64,000 bases of DNA from JALYLC01 sp035696365 (GCA_035696365.1 DASRQS010000008.1:1-64000), one strand, 5' to 3'. Positions 1 to 9,074 are shown, numbered from the stretch's first letter. Notes: a model not told the origin generated them from the sequence alone. Program-made: numbers and translations.

Positions 1-1640
1 GTGATGAGCGCGGAGGTGAGGGTGTTGCCCGACTTGTCGGTGGTGATCACCTGCAGGTCGTAGAGGCCGTCACTGACGCCGGTCGTGACCCAGCTCGCGC
101 TGTATGGCGATGTGGCGTCGGCCGCGGCCACGTTCGTCCAGGTGTTGCTGCCGGCGGGCGACCGTTGAAAGAGCGCGTTGGCGACGCCGGAGCCGGCATC
201 GGCCGAGTCCGAGGTAATGATGAAGGTGCCCTTGATCGTGGCCGACGCCGCGGGTGCGGTGACCGATCCGCTCGGTGCCGTGTTGTCGACGCGCACGTTG
301 GCGATGGTCGCTGAGGTGAAGGCGGTGCCCATGTTGTCGGTGGTGATGACGCGCAGATCGTAGAGCCCGTCGGTGAAAGCGGTGGTGTCCCAGGTCGTCG
401 CATACGGTGAGGTGGTGTCGGCGACGCCGATATTCGACCACGCTCCGGCGCCCGCCGGCGAGACCTGGAACTGGGCCGAAGCCACCCCCGAACCGGCGTC
501 GGCCGAGTTGGACGTGACCGCCACCGAGCCGCGCACGTTCGCCGCCCCTACTGGCGCCGTCACCGCACCCGTCGGCGCGGTGTTGTCGATCGTGAAGCTG
601 ATCGACGACGTGGCTGCGTTACCCGCGCGGTCGGCCGCCGTGATCGTGTACGCCGCCGGTGCGCTCGCTCCGCTCCCCCAGACGACGACGCTCGACGCAT
701 ACGGCCCGCCCGCCGGCGTGGTGTCGGTCTCGGCGTTGTGGGTCGTCCAGCCGGCGGCGCTCAAGATCGGGAACGTCGCCGACGCCGACCCCGAGCCCGC
801 GTCAGCGACCGTCGCGACCAAGGCGAAGCTTCCGACGGCGCTGGCCTTGAAGTACACCTTCCCAGCGCTCAGGTACGCGCCGGTCGGTCCGTTCGCCAAG
901 GCCAGCGACACCGTCGGCGGGGTGTTGTCCACCACGACGTTGGTCACGCTTGGTGACGTGAAGGTCAAGCCGACGTTGTCGGTGGTGATCACGCGCACGT
1001 CGTACAGCCCATCGCTGAACGTCGCCGTGTTCCAGCTAGCGGAGTACGGCGACGACGTGTCCGCGGCGCCCAGATTCGACCACGAGCCCGCTCCGGCTGG
1101 AGAAACCTGGAACTGCGCCGAGGCAACCCCGCTGGTCACGTCGGCCGAGTCCGACGCAACCGTCAGCGCCCCCGCGACATTCGCGCCGCTCGCGGGAGCG
1201 GTGACCGAACCGGTCGGTGGGTTGGAGTCGACGGTGACGGAGTTGCCTGCCGGACTCACAGCAGTCCATGAATGGAAAACCGCGGTCGCCCGCCATACGA
1301 AGGTCCCGTCACCCGGATAGTCCGAGCAGTTGAGGGCGGTGATGCGTATCGACTCCGTCGTGCCGCAGACGTCGTTCCAGACCGAGCCCGATGTCTCGCG
1401 ACGCTCGATGTGGTAGTCGACGGTTCCCGCTCCAGGCGCGCTCGCGGCAGCCCAGCTCACGCTGGCGACCGAGGCCGCCACTGAGACCGACGGCGTTCCT
1501 GGCGCGCCCAGGGTCGCGACTGCCGCCCCGGCGCTCCCGGAGCCGGCCCCCGTCCACCACCCGAAAGCCACGAACGAGATCGCACCGACGCCGAGCACAA
1601 CGCTTGCGAGCAGGATGATGCGCCCGGCCGCGCTACTCAC
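1..1640 (-). CDS. Exported Ig-like repeat protein, partial (3' end outside window)
   Basis: The frame is open from a GTG at 1640 to the window edge, about 546 residues, and continues beyond. A GAGGTGA ribosome site lies 7 bases before the start. The N-terminus has one hydrophobic segment (about residues 7-25) followed by WWTGAGSGSAG, resembling the SipW/TasA-type exported leader of the gene just upstream. Then come near-identical units of roughly 100 residues marked by DNTAPTGAVTAP, SADAGSGVASAQFQVSPAG and DGLYDLRVITTDN, typical of bacterial Ig-like surface proteins. Probably a secreted or wall-associated adhesion or matrix protein. It follows 1717-2187 in the same direction with a 76-base gap. 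A plus-strand open frame over the same DNA is an antisense artefact. Confidence 0.8.
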   Translation of the reverse strand, partial: MSSAAGRIILLASVVLGVGAISFVAFGWWTGAGSGSAGAAVATLGAPGTPSVSVAASVASVSWAAASAPGAGTVDYHIERRETSGSVWNDVCGTTESIRITALNCSDYPGDGTFVWRATAVFHSWTAVSPAGNSVTVDSNPPTGSVTAPASGANVAGALTVASDSADVTSGVASAQFQVSPAGAGSWSNLGAADTSSPYSASWNTATFSDGLYDVRVITTDNVGLTFTSPSVTNVVVDNTPPTVSLALANGPTGAYLSAGKVYFKASAVGSFALVATVADAGSGSASATFPILSAAGWTTHNAETDTTPAGGPYASSVVVWGSGASAPAAYTITAADRAGNAATSSISFTIDNTAPTGAVTAPVGAANVRGSVAVTSNSADAGSGVASAQFQVSPAGAGAWSNIGVADTTSPYATTWDTTAFTDGLYDLRVITTDNMGTAFTSATIANVRVDNTAPSGSVTAPAASATIKGTFIITSDSADAGSGVANALFQRSPAGSNTWTNVAAADATSPYSASWVTTGVSDGLYDLQVITTDKSGNTLTSALI

Positions 1641-1716
1641 GTCGTCGTCACCTCAGCATGTCGGGCAGAGACGGTGCAGGCCATGCCCACGACTCCACCG
1701 TTCGCTCGATCTCGGG

Positions 1717-2187
1717 TTACGGATTGGCCGTGTAGTCGATGGTGATCGCGACGCTCTTGCAGTTGTCCTGGTTGAGCCCGTTGTCCAGCATCCGGACGGT
1801 CAGCCCCGACCACGCCCCGACGGCCGTACCGGAGGGGACGGTGTTCACGCCCGAGGCACCGCCGATGGCGAAGTCCGCCTGGGTGCAGTCGGGTTTAGTC
1901 GCGTCCACGGTGTGCGACGCAAACGCGTGCACGGCTGCGGTCACGGAGCTGATGGTGACCGGGCTCGCATTCGTGTTGGTGAACGTGCCCGCCAACGCAG
2001 CCACAGGGCCGCCCGGGTACAGACCGCTTGGCGAACCCGTCTGATTGACGTTGATCGCCGACGGCGTGCCCGCCGACGCTGTGCCCGACCCACTACCTCC
2101 CTGAGTCCAGTAAGCCCAGGCGACGCCGCCGATCGCTAGCAGCACGACACATGCCAGGAGTAGCCCAACGCGCGCTCTGATCTTCAC
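1717..2187 (-). CDS. Small exported protein with SipW/TasA-type signal segment
   Basis: 156 residues from a GTG start with GAGGAG 7 bases upstream (2195-2200). The N-terminus MKIRARVGLLL plus a hydrophobic stretch ends in AWAYWT followed by a Gly/Ser-rich run, the pattern seen in actinobacterial proteins related to the TasA/camelysin (SipW-dependent) group. The rest is a beta-rich domain with two cysteines (in DCTQAD and NQDNCKS) that could form a disulfide. Likely an extracellular fibre or matrix component, or an assembly partner of the Ig-like repeat protein encoded next on the same strand. No SipW-like peptidase is visible in the window. Precise function unknown. Confidence 0.75.
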   Translation of the reverse strand: MKIRARVGLLLACVVLLAIGGVAWAYWTQGGSGSGTASAGTPSAINVNQTGSPSGLYPGGPVAALAGTFTNTNASPVTISSVTAAVHAFASHTVDATKPDCTQADFAIGGASGVNTVPSGTAVGAWSGLTVRMLDNGLNQDNCKSVAITIDYTANP

Positions 2188-3027
2188 AGACGGACTCCTC
2201 TACAGCATGAAACAGATCTGCGGCGCTGCGCTCGACCGCACATACAACGCAAGTTGCAACACCTTCCCATCGACCGGTACGAAGGGCCTTCCAACCCCCC
2301 ATAACGGGGTACTTCTTTGGCATTCGGAAAGAAGTAGTACGACTCGAATACTCTGCTTGGACTTCGGCTCGATGATGAGCGCGACTTCGCTCCACTGGAA
2401 GGGCGGCATGCTCCGGTATTTCCAGCCAGGGGATGCTCGAGGGCGAGATGAGAATCGAAGTCCCTGACGGCGCTTTCGAGAAACTCTGGCGCGCGTTCGG
2501 CGCCGCCGCAGCCTGGACATGGATGGAACGGCATGAGGGCCTAGCCACCGACGGACTCGAGTGGTCGATACGCGTCGACTACGACGAGTACGTCTTCGAA
2601 ATGACGGGCCACGACGCGTTCCCGCCATTCGGCACTTCGCGACCGGGAGCCGAGTCCTGCGCTGAACGCAGCCACGTTCACTAGGAATCGCGTGGTTAAG
2701 CCGGGATTGGGGCTCCCGCGACGCCATCGCTCATGCGCCGGTCGCCGGTTTCGCGGCCGGGCCTCACACTCCGCGCTGCGGTACTAGGTGCGGGAGTGCG
2801 GATGCGAGGACTTTGCCGGAACGCTGTGTCCGAGCGTCCGACTCGCATGGTCGCGACGATCACCGTCCGTCAACGCGGATGGAATCGGTGGCAGCCGCTG
2901 CCAGCACGTCTGCCATTAGCTCTGGCGGTACTTATCGGCGATCTAGTGAAACCCGACGGAGCGCTCCAGCAACGGATGCAAGCACGCTGATGTGGACCGG
3001 CCATCAACCATGGCCTGGGCCACGACA
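2188..3027. other. Gene-poor stretch with no convincing conserved gene
   Basis: About 840 bases between the SipW-type gene and the SDR relic. Base composition is less GC-rich than the surroundings around 2200-2420. The only frame with protein-like composition is the short one at 2448-2684, listed separately. I saw no tRNA, array or transposase remnant. Confidence 0.5.
2448..2684 (+). CDS. Possible small hypothetical protein or gene relic
   Basis: 78 residues from an ATG with a GAGGG-type site just upstream. The composition (MRIEVPDGAFEKLWRAFG, WSIRVDYDEYVFEMTGHDAFPPFG) looks like real protein: an aromatic-rich, acidic segment resembling the end of a small alpha/beta domain. The last 15 residues look like read-through. 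I do not recognise the family. It lies in a zone of degenerate genes, so it may be a fragment. Confidence 0.3.
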   Translation: MRIEVPDGAFEKLWRAFGAAAAWTWMERHEGLATDGLEWSIRVDYDEYVFEMTGHDAFPPFGTSRPGAESCAERSHVH

Positions 3028-3390
3028 TCACCACGGGAGCGGGCCGTCCTCGTTCGAGAACGTGCCCGTCGGACCATTCGCGTCGAGGAGCGCGAGGCGC
3101 ACAGGCTCACCTGCGCCCTGTTCGACGGTGCGCGTGCCCTGGAAGTTGTTGAGGTCGGTAGCGGTGAAGCCCGGGGCCGCGGCGTTGACCTTGATGCGGG
3201 TCGACTCGAGGTCGAGGGCGAAGGCCAGCGTGATCGCGTTGAGCGCCGCCTTCGACGAGGAGTAGATGCCGAACGCCGCGCGGCGCGGGTCTGTCGGGTC
3301 CGCGTTGATCGTCAGCGAGCCGCCGGCGCTCGAAACGTTGACGATGCGTCCCGCCGGGGATTGCCGTCGGAGTTGAACCCCGAATTCGGT
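3028..3390 (-). pseudogene. SDR-family oxidoreductase, C-terminal fragment
   Basis: The frame encodes the second half of a short-chain dehydrogenase: SPAGRIVNVSSAGGSL (catalytic-Ser strand), then GIYSSSKAALNAITLAFA (the YxxxK segment), then KVNAAAPGFTATDLN and a C-terminus ending SNEDGPLPW, which matches the usual end of this group. The NAD-binding TGxxxGIG half and the NNAG motif are missing; upstream of about 3390 the frame changes abruptly to unrelated sequence. So it lacks roughly the first 110 residues and should be inactive as a dehydrogenase. Its neighbours are also relics. Confidence 0.75.
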
Positions 3391-3952
3391 ATCGCAGTGA
3401 CGGTTACCTTCGCCTGGCTCAGCGGTTAGGGCACGTGGACCGTGGCGGGGATGCACAGCGGCGTTGGACGGTCGCTGGAGCTGCGGGCAGGTGTAGCCGG
3501 GCAGCGGCGCGTTCACGACACGCGACGTGACGCGGAAGCGGTAGCGCCTCGCGAGCGGCCGCAGCCGGGCACGGTAGTCCTGTACCACGCGAGCGTAGGG
3601 CCAGTCGTGCGGCAGCGAGAGCCGCGTGATCGCCCGCTGCCGAGATCGAGCGCGCCCGCGCCGTGCGGAGTCTGGCCGGAGTCGCCCGCCTCAGGCCGGC
3701 GGCCCGCCGTGCAGACCGCTGGGCACCCCGATCAGGCAGCCCACCGGTCGGATACGGCCGAAAGCTGATTACCTCGGGGACGCGAGGACTCCGCTCGAGT
3801 CGTGCCGACGCGGAGCGCGGAGGACGCGCTCCTCCCTGAGGTCGAGCGCGCTGCTGCCCGCGAACCTGCGCGTCATTGGCTTTCGATGAGGTCGACTGCA
3901 AGACTGGCCGCGGCGTGTGGATGATTTGCCGCCACCTATCCGGAGGTTCGAC
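3391..3952. other. Degenerate region between SDR relic and small ABM-like gene
   Basis: No intact gene found. On the minus strand, about 3410-3650 shows a protein-like frame (RLSLPHDWPYARVVQDYR, then RYRFRVTSRVVNAPLPG) that I cannot assign; it reads straight into the SDR fragment and has no credible start. It is probably the tail of another decayed gene joined to the SDR relic by deletion. Confidence 0.4.
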
Positions 3953-4243
3953 GTGGTCGCACGGACATCGACGTGGACAGGCTCCCCCGAGGCGCTCGAC
4001 AAGTGGGAGGAGCACGTCAAGACCACGGTGAGCGGCTTTATTGCCGGCCTCCCTGGCAACGCAGGAGGTGCCTTCTTCGTAAACCGAGACGCAGGCGTCG
4101 CCCTGACCCTGACGTACTGGGAGAGCGAAGACGCGGCGGCAGAAACCGACAAGTTCGCCGACCAGAGCCGCGCAAGCACCATCGAGGCCACCGGCGTCGA
4201 CCTCCTCGAGCGCGGCGCGTACACGGTGGTCACGCGCATCTAG
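3953..4243 (+). CDS. Small dimeric alpha/beta-barrel (ABM-like) protein
   Basis: 96 residues. I chose the GTG at 3953 because GGAGG lies 6 bases before it (3942-3946). The pattern of short strands and two helices (RTSTWTGSPEALDKWEEHV, then GNAGGAFFVNRDAGVALTLTYWESEDA, ending GAYTVVTRI) resembles antibiotic-biosynthesis-monooxygenase-like or stress-responsive A/B-barrel proteins, which form dimers and act as small oxygenases, isomerases or heme-binding proteins. The family call rests on overall pattern, not on a catalytic motif. It stands alone among degenerate genes, yet its frame is intact. Confidence 0.6.
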   Translation: MVARTSTWTGSPEALDKWEEHVKTTVSGFIAGLPGNAGGAFFVNRDAGVALTLTYWESEDAAAETDKFADQSRASTIEATGVDLLERGAYTVVTRI

Positions 4244-4397
4244 GTCACCGACATGGCCGATGCGCTCCAACCGCGTAGCCGGCGGAGACCGAACTAGACC
4301 GATCTTGGTGCGGATGCGAGGGCTCCGCCCTGGAACCGTGCGAGTCTCACCGCGCGAATTGTCAGGAAGGGATTCCTTCTGGTAGGGCTGGTGGCAG

Positions 4398-4712
4398 GTG
4401 GCGGTCTCTCGGCGTTCCCTGCTCGCAGGGGTCGCGGGTGCCCCGCTCACGCGACTGGTTGGTCACGACCTGTCGCGGCGCGCCGCGATCACGCGGCCTC
4501 GCGTGATCGGCGTCAGCCCACACAACGACGTTGGGTGGATCGATGCCGTGACGCGCGAGCCGCTCCCAGTCCCTCGCTGGCCACTGGATGGCTGGTGGGC
4601 ATTGGGGGTCTCCTGGGATCGCCGCGCAGTGCTACCGCGCCGCTACTACACAGAACCCTTCGAGCTCGCGACCGCCGATACGCAGCGGTTCCGCCAGACC
4701 AAGGCAGCGTGA
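4398..4712 (+). CDS. Hypothetical protein with twin-arginine-like N-terminus
   Basis: 104 residues from a GTG start. The N-terminus VAVSRRSLLAGVAGAPL resembles a Tat signal start (SRRSLL), but the hydrophobic segment is short. The remainder (VIGVSPHNDVGWIDAVTREP, RRYYTEPFELATADTQRF) matches nothing I recognise. Given the surrounding relics, this may be a truncated gene. Confidence 0.35.
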   Translation: MAVSRRSLLAGVAGAPLTRLVGHDLSRRAAITRPRVIGVSPHNDVGWIDAVTREPLPVPRWPLDGWWALGVSWDRRAVLPRRYYTEPFELATADTQRFRQTKAA

Positions 4713-4913
4713 GTAGCGGACACATCGTGCGCGCGGCAGGAAATGAAGGATCCAGTGGACACGGCATCCGTTACGAAGGCGTTACGACCACGCGAACCGG
4801 GTGACTCCGCCCGTGGCATATGGCAAGGGCAAAGCGAGCGTGATACCTCTCCCATGACGACGCACCTAGCGCCGACGAGCAGCGCGTGCTCGCCGCCGTC
4901 GAGGTTGGAGGTG

Positions 4914-5050
4914 TCAGTCCGAGTCATCGCGGACGCGCCGGTATCGCTCGTAGATCACGCGCGAGCCGAACGTCCTGGTCTCGATCAGGTCGAGCGGGAC
5001 GTCTTCGGTGACCGCCGGCAGGAACGGCGTGCCGCCACCGATGAGCGACG
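4914..5050 (-). pseudogene. RibD-C / dihydrofolate-reductase-like protein, C-terminal relic
   Basis: The minus strand encodes ASLIGGGTPFLPAVTEDVPL then DLIETRTFGSRVIYERYRRV and a TGA stop. This is the standard last 45 residues of actinobacterial dihydrofolate-reductase-family (RibD C-terminal domain) proteins, including the GGGTPF loop and the ETRTFGSRVIYERY strand. Upstream the frame runs into the tRNA-Ser fragment and repeats and no longer matches the family, so more than two thirds of the gene is gone. Part of the sequence bordering the break recurs near 9020-9045. Confidence 0.7.
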
Positions 5051-5066
5051 CCGCGCACGGCGGTCC

Positions 5067-5320
5067 AGCGGTATGTTCACGGAGTCGGCGAACTAGCGAT
5101 CTGGCTTGAATAAACGCTCGGCGGGGTGACGGAGCGGTCTAACGTGGCTGCCTTGAAAGCGTGGGTCGGCGAGTCGCACCTCGCACCGATCTCGCTGCGA
5201 TACACCTGCAAATTGCCGTGTTTTGGCGGCGGCTTCGGCCGCCTCGCAGAGATCTCGAAGGGCATCGAAAGACATTCCCGAGCATCGTCGGACGCCAGCG
5301 GTATGTTCAGCGGTATGTTC
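5067..5320 (+). repeat. Repeated 12-base motif AGCGGTATGTTC
   Basis: The motif occurs at 5067-5078 and as an exact tandem pair at 5297-5308 and 5309-5320. GCGGTATGTTCA recurs at 9047-9058 just before the intact tRNA-Ser. All copies lie close to the two ends of the segment carrying the cyclase/ATPase gene. Function unknown. Confidence 0.6.
5097..5160 (+). repeat. 64-base direct repeat, left copy, containing 5' half of tRNA-Ser
   Basis: Bases 5097-5160 match 9075-9138 with a single mismatch that I can see. From 5120 the repeat is the first 41 bases of a tRNA-Ser gene (acceptor 5' strand, D arm and anticodon arm with CTTGAAA); after AAAGC the sequence diverges, so no variable arm, T arm or acceptor 3' strand exists. 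This is a non-functional tRNA fragment. Confidence 0.85.
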
Positions 5321-5413
5321 AGAGCGCCTTCGAGCCGATCTCGTGGTAGAGGACAATCCGGAATCAGAGTTCGCTCTGCGTCGTGTCCCGACGCCTACAA
5401 GCCGGACCGCCGT

Positions 5414-8400
5414 TCAGGAGCTGAGTGCGGTGGCTTGTTGGAGCAGGGCGTCGGTTTCGGCGACTGCGGGAACTGCCTCGAGCCGTTGGAAGATCTCGCG
5501 AGCTTGCCGGAGAACGCGTGTTGCGTCGGTCGGTCGGCCGAGTGCTGTGAGGCAGCGGCCGTGGCCGAGGAGGGCGAACGCCCGCTCTGGGACAACGCCG
5601 AACTGCTGCCAACGCTCGGCGGCGTCGGCGTAGGTCCGGGCGGCGGCCTCCAGGTCACCGCGGGTCTCGGCGAGAGCGGCGTTCGCTGCCGTGACGGCGT
5701 GGTCGGCGTACGGGGTGCGAGACTCGACACCGGCAACGAGCCGCTCGGCGAGTTCCTGGTTGCCGAGTGCGAGAGCGGAGTTCACCATCGCGGGGAGGTA
5801 GGGCGCATAGAAGTGTGTCCCGCGGGTGCCGGGAGTTGCCTCGATCTCGGTGAGCAGCGCGGCCACTCGGTCGTTCTGTCCGAGCGCGGCGTGGGCGAGT
5901 GCAGCTGCTGCGAGGCCGATGACGACTGTCTGCGGGTCTCCCGTCTCGCGGCAGGTCGGCTCGAGCCATTCGAGCGAGTCGGCAACCTGGGCGGCCCCTC
6001 CACGCAGGGTCAGAACGCGCACCTGCGCGGCGCGAGCCATCACGAGAGCGAGCACGCTCGCGTTCTCCAGGCGCTCCGCGATCGCGGCGGCGACCTCGAG
6101 CGCCCGATCGAACTCACCGTTGTTGAAAAGCGGATCGAGCGTGCCGGCCGTGAGGTAGTCGATCTCGTCGCTCAGCCCGCGGGCTTGCGCAAAGGCCATG
6201 CCGCTGCACAGCAACCCCAATGCTGCGTCGGCGCCCTCGTACTCCCACAGCGCCTCCCCGAGGTTGCAGTAGATGACGGACGCCTCGCGGCCCTGCCCGG
6301 CGTCGGTCGCGATTGCGATCGCCTCACGCATGTCCTCAAGACACATTCGGTCCCCCAAGAACTGCTTCGCAAGCCCGCGATACCCCAGCGCCCGCGCCGG
6401 CCGCGGCAATCCGAGTTGCTCGGCGAGCGCAAGGGCCTGCTCGGCGTGGCGGAGCCCGGCTTCGGGCCTTCCCGTGAGGGACTCGACACGAGCGAGCTCC
6501 GTCAGCGTCCCGATGAGCCCAGGGCCGGGTGGAAGTGGTTCCAGCATGGCGACCGCCTCCCCGGGCAACTCTGTCCAGCGCGCATCGCCTTGGTTGTAGA
6601 ACACGAGGCCGAGCGCGCCCATCGCCCGCGCCGCGTCGACCAGATCGCCTTGTGCACGAAGGCACGCGATCGCCTCCTCAAGTGCGTCGGCTGCGTCGGC
6701 CGGGCGGCCGGCATGGAGGGCCGCCTCACCGAAGTCGGCGAGCGCCCCGGCTCGGTCAGGATGCCCGGCCGGGGTGAGCGCGACTGCGCGTTCGAAACAG
6801 GCCAGCGCGACGGTGGTGTCCAGGCCGAGCGCGCGTTCGCCGGCCAGGCTGAGGAACCGCAACGCCGGCGCTTCGAGCCGGGTTGCTTGGTCGCTCTGTC
6901 CGGCCGCGTGGGCGAGGTCCGACGCGGTCGCGTAGTGGTAGGCGAGCACGTCCGCCAAGTCCTCCACCCGTTCTGGGGCCTTCGACTCGATCCACTCGGC
7001 TGCGGCAACATGCCGTGTAATCCTCGAGGCACGGGGGAGCTGAGCATAGGCAACATCGCGGGCGAGGATGTGCCAGAACGAGTACTCCGCCTCATCCGCC
7101 ATCGACGACTGTCGCGCCGGTCGTACTAGCTCCTTCCGCGACAGCTCCCGCAACGTTCCCGTCACCGTCTGCAGTTCACGCTTGCCCATGGCAGCGACCG
7201 CCCCCGCCCAGAAGACCTTGCCGATCACCGCCGCGTCGGCGAGCAGGGACTTCGCGTCCGGTTCCAGGGTGTCCAGCCGGGCGGCGATCAACGCCTGAAC
7301 CGACTCTGGGAACGGCACCTCCGCACCCTCTCTCAGTTCCCAACTGGAGCCCTTGCGGACGAGCAGGTCACGGTCCTTCAGCAAGCGGACGAACTCCTCC
7401 GCGTACAAGGGGTTGCCACCGGCGCGGTCGAGGATCGGCTGCTGCAACTCCGCCGGGATGACCGCCGACTCCAGCAGGCCCGACACGAGGCGGGCGGTCT
7501 CGGCCTGCGAGAGGGGTGCGAGGTTGACCGCGTTGACGTTTCGCAACCCTGCTGCGTAGTGGGGATGATGCTCGAAAAGCTCCGGCCGCGCCGTCCCGAC
7601 GAGTAGGAGGGGGACGCCTTCGGCGAGGTCTGCCAGGTGTTCGAGGAAGGCCAGCATCGCGTCGTCCGCCCAGTGCAGATCCTCGAACACGAGGACGGTC
7701 GGATCGGCCTCCGCGATCTGTTCCAGGAACCTGCGCCAGGCCGTGAACAACTCCTCCCGCTCCGCGCTGGAGGTGGCCTCGATCCCGAGCAGCGGGAGAA
7801 GCCTTTGGCGGAACCACTCCCGCTCATCGCCCTCGGGGAGGACGGCATCCAACTTCTCCTGCGCCACATGAGATGGGTCGGACTCCAGGATCCCCGTATG
7901 CGCCTTCAGGATCTCCCCTAGCGCCCAGAACGTGATCCCCTCCCCGTAGGGCAAGCACCGCCCCTGCCGCCAGGTGACAAGCTCTGGCCGACCATCGACA
8001 TACTTGCCGAACTCGGCGACGATCCGGCTCTTCCCAAGCCCCGGCTCTCCAACAACGGTGACGAGTTGGACGGAGTTGGCGGCGACGGCCTTGTCGAAGA
8101 CCCCCTTCAACAACGCAAGGTCGATCTCCCGCCCGACAAACGGGGTGTCATAGGTGCGAGTCAGGTCGGTGCCGAGCCGCGCCCTCGCGGCCTTGGCGTG
8201 GAACACCCGCACCGGCTCCGATTTCCCCTTCAGCCTCGCGTGCTCCAACTCCTCGTACTCGAACACCAGGGCCGTTGCCTCATAGGTCGCGAGACCCGTA
8301 GCCACCCCGTTCTCCGGCGCCACCGATTGGACCCGGGAAGCCGTGTTGATCGCATCCCCCGTCAGGAACCCCTCCCCCGAGGACGCGCTCACACCGAGAC

Positions 8401-8830
8401 GCACCAAGGCCTCACCCGTATTGATCCCCACCCGCAACCGCAGCGGCGCACCGCCGACACCCTGCAACCGCTCGGCGTCCTCCACGATCCGGAGGCCGGC
8501 CCTGACTGCCCGCTCCGGATCATCCTCGTGCGCCGCCGGCACACCGAAGACACCGACGACCGCATCCCCGATGAACTTCTCCACCGTGCCGCCATGCCCC
8601 TCGATCTGCGCCCGGGCCACCGCGAAATATGCGGCCAACATCCGGCCCACATCCTCCGGATCGGCAAACTCCGAGAGCGCCGTAAACCCGACCAGGTCGC
8701 AGAACAACGAGGTCACGACCTTCCGCTCCTCCGCGGCCGGGCGCGCAGGCGCCGACAACGGCGCCCCGCAGAACGGGCAGAACGGGAACTCCCCCGGCAA
8801 CTCCTTGCCGCAGCTAGTACAGCTCGCCAC
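5414..8830 (-). CDS. Adenylate/guanylate cyclase - AAA ATPase - TPR signalling protein
   Basis: 1138 residues. Order: an N-terminal zinc ribbon (Cys 4, 7, 18, 21); a class III nucleotidyl cyclase domain (about 35-215) with metal-binding Asp45 in FCDLVGFT and Asp89 in FIGDAVVG and the GDAINTASRV motif carrying Asn162/Arg166; an NTPase with Walker A GEPGLGKS at 261-268 and Walker B LVFEDLHWAD; then a long helical tetratricopeptide-like C-terminus. This architecture is common in actinobacteria and is thought to couple an ATP-driven sensor to cyclic nucleotide production in the cytoplasm. The GTG start is supported by TAGACT 6 bases upstream, a leaderless promoter. It is the only gene between the truncated and the intact tRNA-Ser. 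Long plus-strand frames over it are antisense artefacts. Confidence 0.93.
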   Translation of the reverse strand: MASCTSCGKELPGEFPFCPFCGAPLSAPARPAAEERKVVTSLFCDLVGFTALSEFADPEDVGRMLAAYFAVARAQIEGHGGTVEKFIGDAVVGVFGVPAAHEDDPERAVRAGLRIVEDAERLQGVGGAPLRLRVGINTGEALVRLGVSASSGEGFLTGDAINTASRVQSVAPENGVATGLATYEATALVFEYEELEHARLKGKSEPVRVFHAKAARARLGTDLTRTYDTPFVGREIDLALLKGVFDKAVAANSVQLVTVVGEPGLGKSRIVAEFGKYVDGRPELVTWRQGRCLPYGEGITFWALGEILKAHTGILESDPSHVAQEKLDAVLPEGDEREWFRQRLLPLLGIEATSSAEREELFTAWRRFLEQIAEADPTVLVFEDLHWADDAMLAFLEHLADLAEGVPLLLVGTARPELFEHHPHYAAGLRNVNAVNLAPLSQAETARLVSGLLESAVIPAELQQPILDRAGGNPLYAEEFVRLLKDRDLLVRKGSSWELREGAEVPFPESVQALIAARLDTLEPDAKSLLADAAVIGKVFWAGAVAAMGKRELQTVTGTLRELSRKELVRPARQSSMADEAEYSFWHILARDVAYAQLPRASRITRHVAAAEWIESKAPERVEDLADVLAYHYATASDLAHAAGQSDQATRLEAPALRFLSLAGERALGLDTTVALACFERAVALTPAGHPDRAGALADFGEAALHAGRPADAADALEEAIACLRAQGDLVDAARAMGALGLVFYNQGDARWTELPGEAVAMLEPLPPGPGLIGTLTELARVESLTGRPEAGLRHAEQALALAEQLGLPRPARALGYRGLAKQFLGDRMCLEDMREAIAIATDAGQGREASVIYCNLGEALWEYEGADAALGLLCSGMAFAQARGLSDEIDYLTAGTLDPLFNNGEFDRALEVAAAIAERLENASVLALVMARAAQVRVLTLRGGAAQVADSLEWLEPTCRETGDPQTVVIGLAAAALAHAALGQNDRVAALLTEIEATPGTRGTHFYAPYLPAMVNSALALGNQELAERLVAGVESRTPYADHAVTAANAALAETRGDLEAAARTYADAAERWQQFGVVPERAFALLGHGRCLTALGRPTDATRVLRQAREIFQRLEAVPAVAETDALLQQATALSS

Positions 8831-8836
8831 CTGCCG

Positions 8837-8842
8837 AGTCTA
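8837..8842 (-). promoter_or_regulatory. -10 element TAGACT for the cyclase/ATPase gene
   Basis: On the minus strand TAGACT is followed by 6 bases and then the GTG at 8830, placing the transcript start at or next to the start codon. Confidence 0.55.
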
Positions 8843-9074
8843 CGGCGAAGCACACGTCGCGTTGCCCGACATCCCAATGCCCGCGGCGCGACCTACACGC
8901 GCCCGCCCCCGTGTTGACGATCGGCGCGCCCTGAATCGGAGCATTGCTCCCGCGAGACGCCGTCGAGCGGGCACCAGATTGGAGCCTCATCCTGCGTTCC
9001 CATCGCCGCCGATCTCAAGCGACGCCGCGCACGGCGGTCCAGCGGCGCGGTATGTTCAGCAGCGCGGAGCTTTA
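8843..9074. other. Intergenic region upstream of the cyclase gene and tRNA-Ser
   Basis: No coding signal. It contains GACGCCGCGCACGGCGGTCC, also present near 5047-5066, and one GCGGTATGTTCA motif (9047-9058), so part of this stretch is a diverged copy of the DNA left of the cyclase segment. Confidence 0.5.

Noticed and set aside
4743..5096. 117-codon plus-strand frame
   Set aside because: It is antisense to the recognisable RibD-C/DHFR relic and has no protein-like conservation.
5120..5160. Calling this a second functional tRNA-Ser or a standard attL site
   Set aside because: It lacks the variable arm, T arm and acceptor 3' strand, and integrase att sites normally duplicate the 3' end of a tRNA, not the 5' half with its upstream DNA.
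5126..7129. 667-codon plus-strand open frame opposite the cyclase/ATPase gene
   Set aside because: Its translation is Arg/Gly-rich with no domain, and it lies antisense to a gene with full motifs; typical of high-GC shadow frames.
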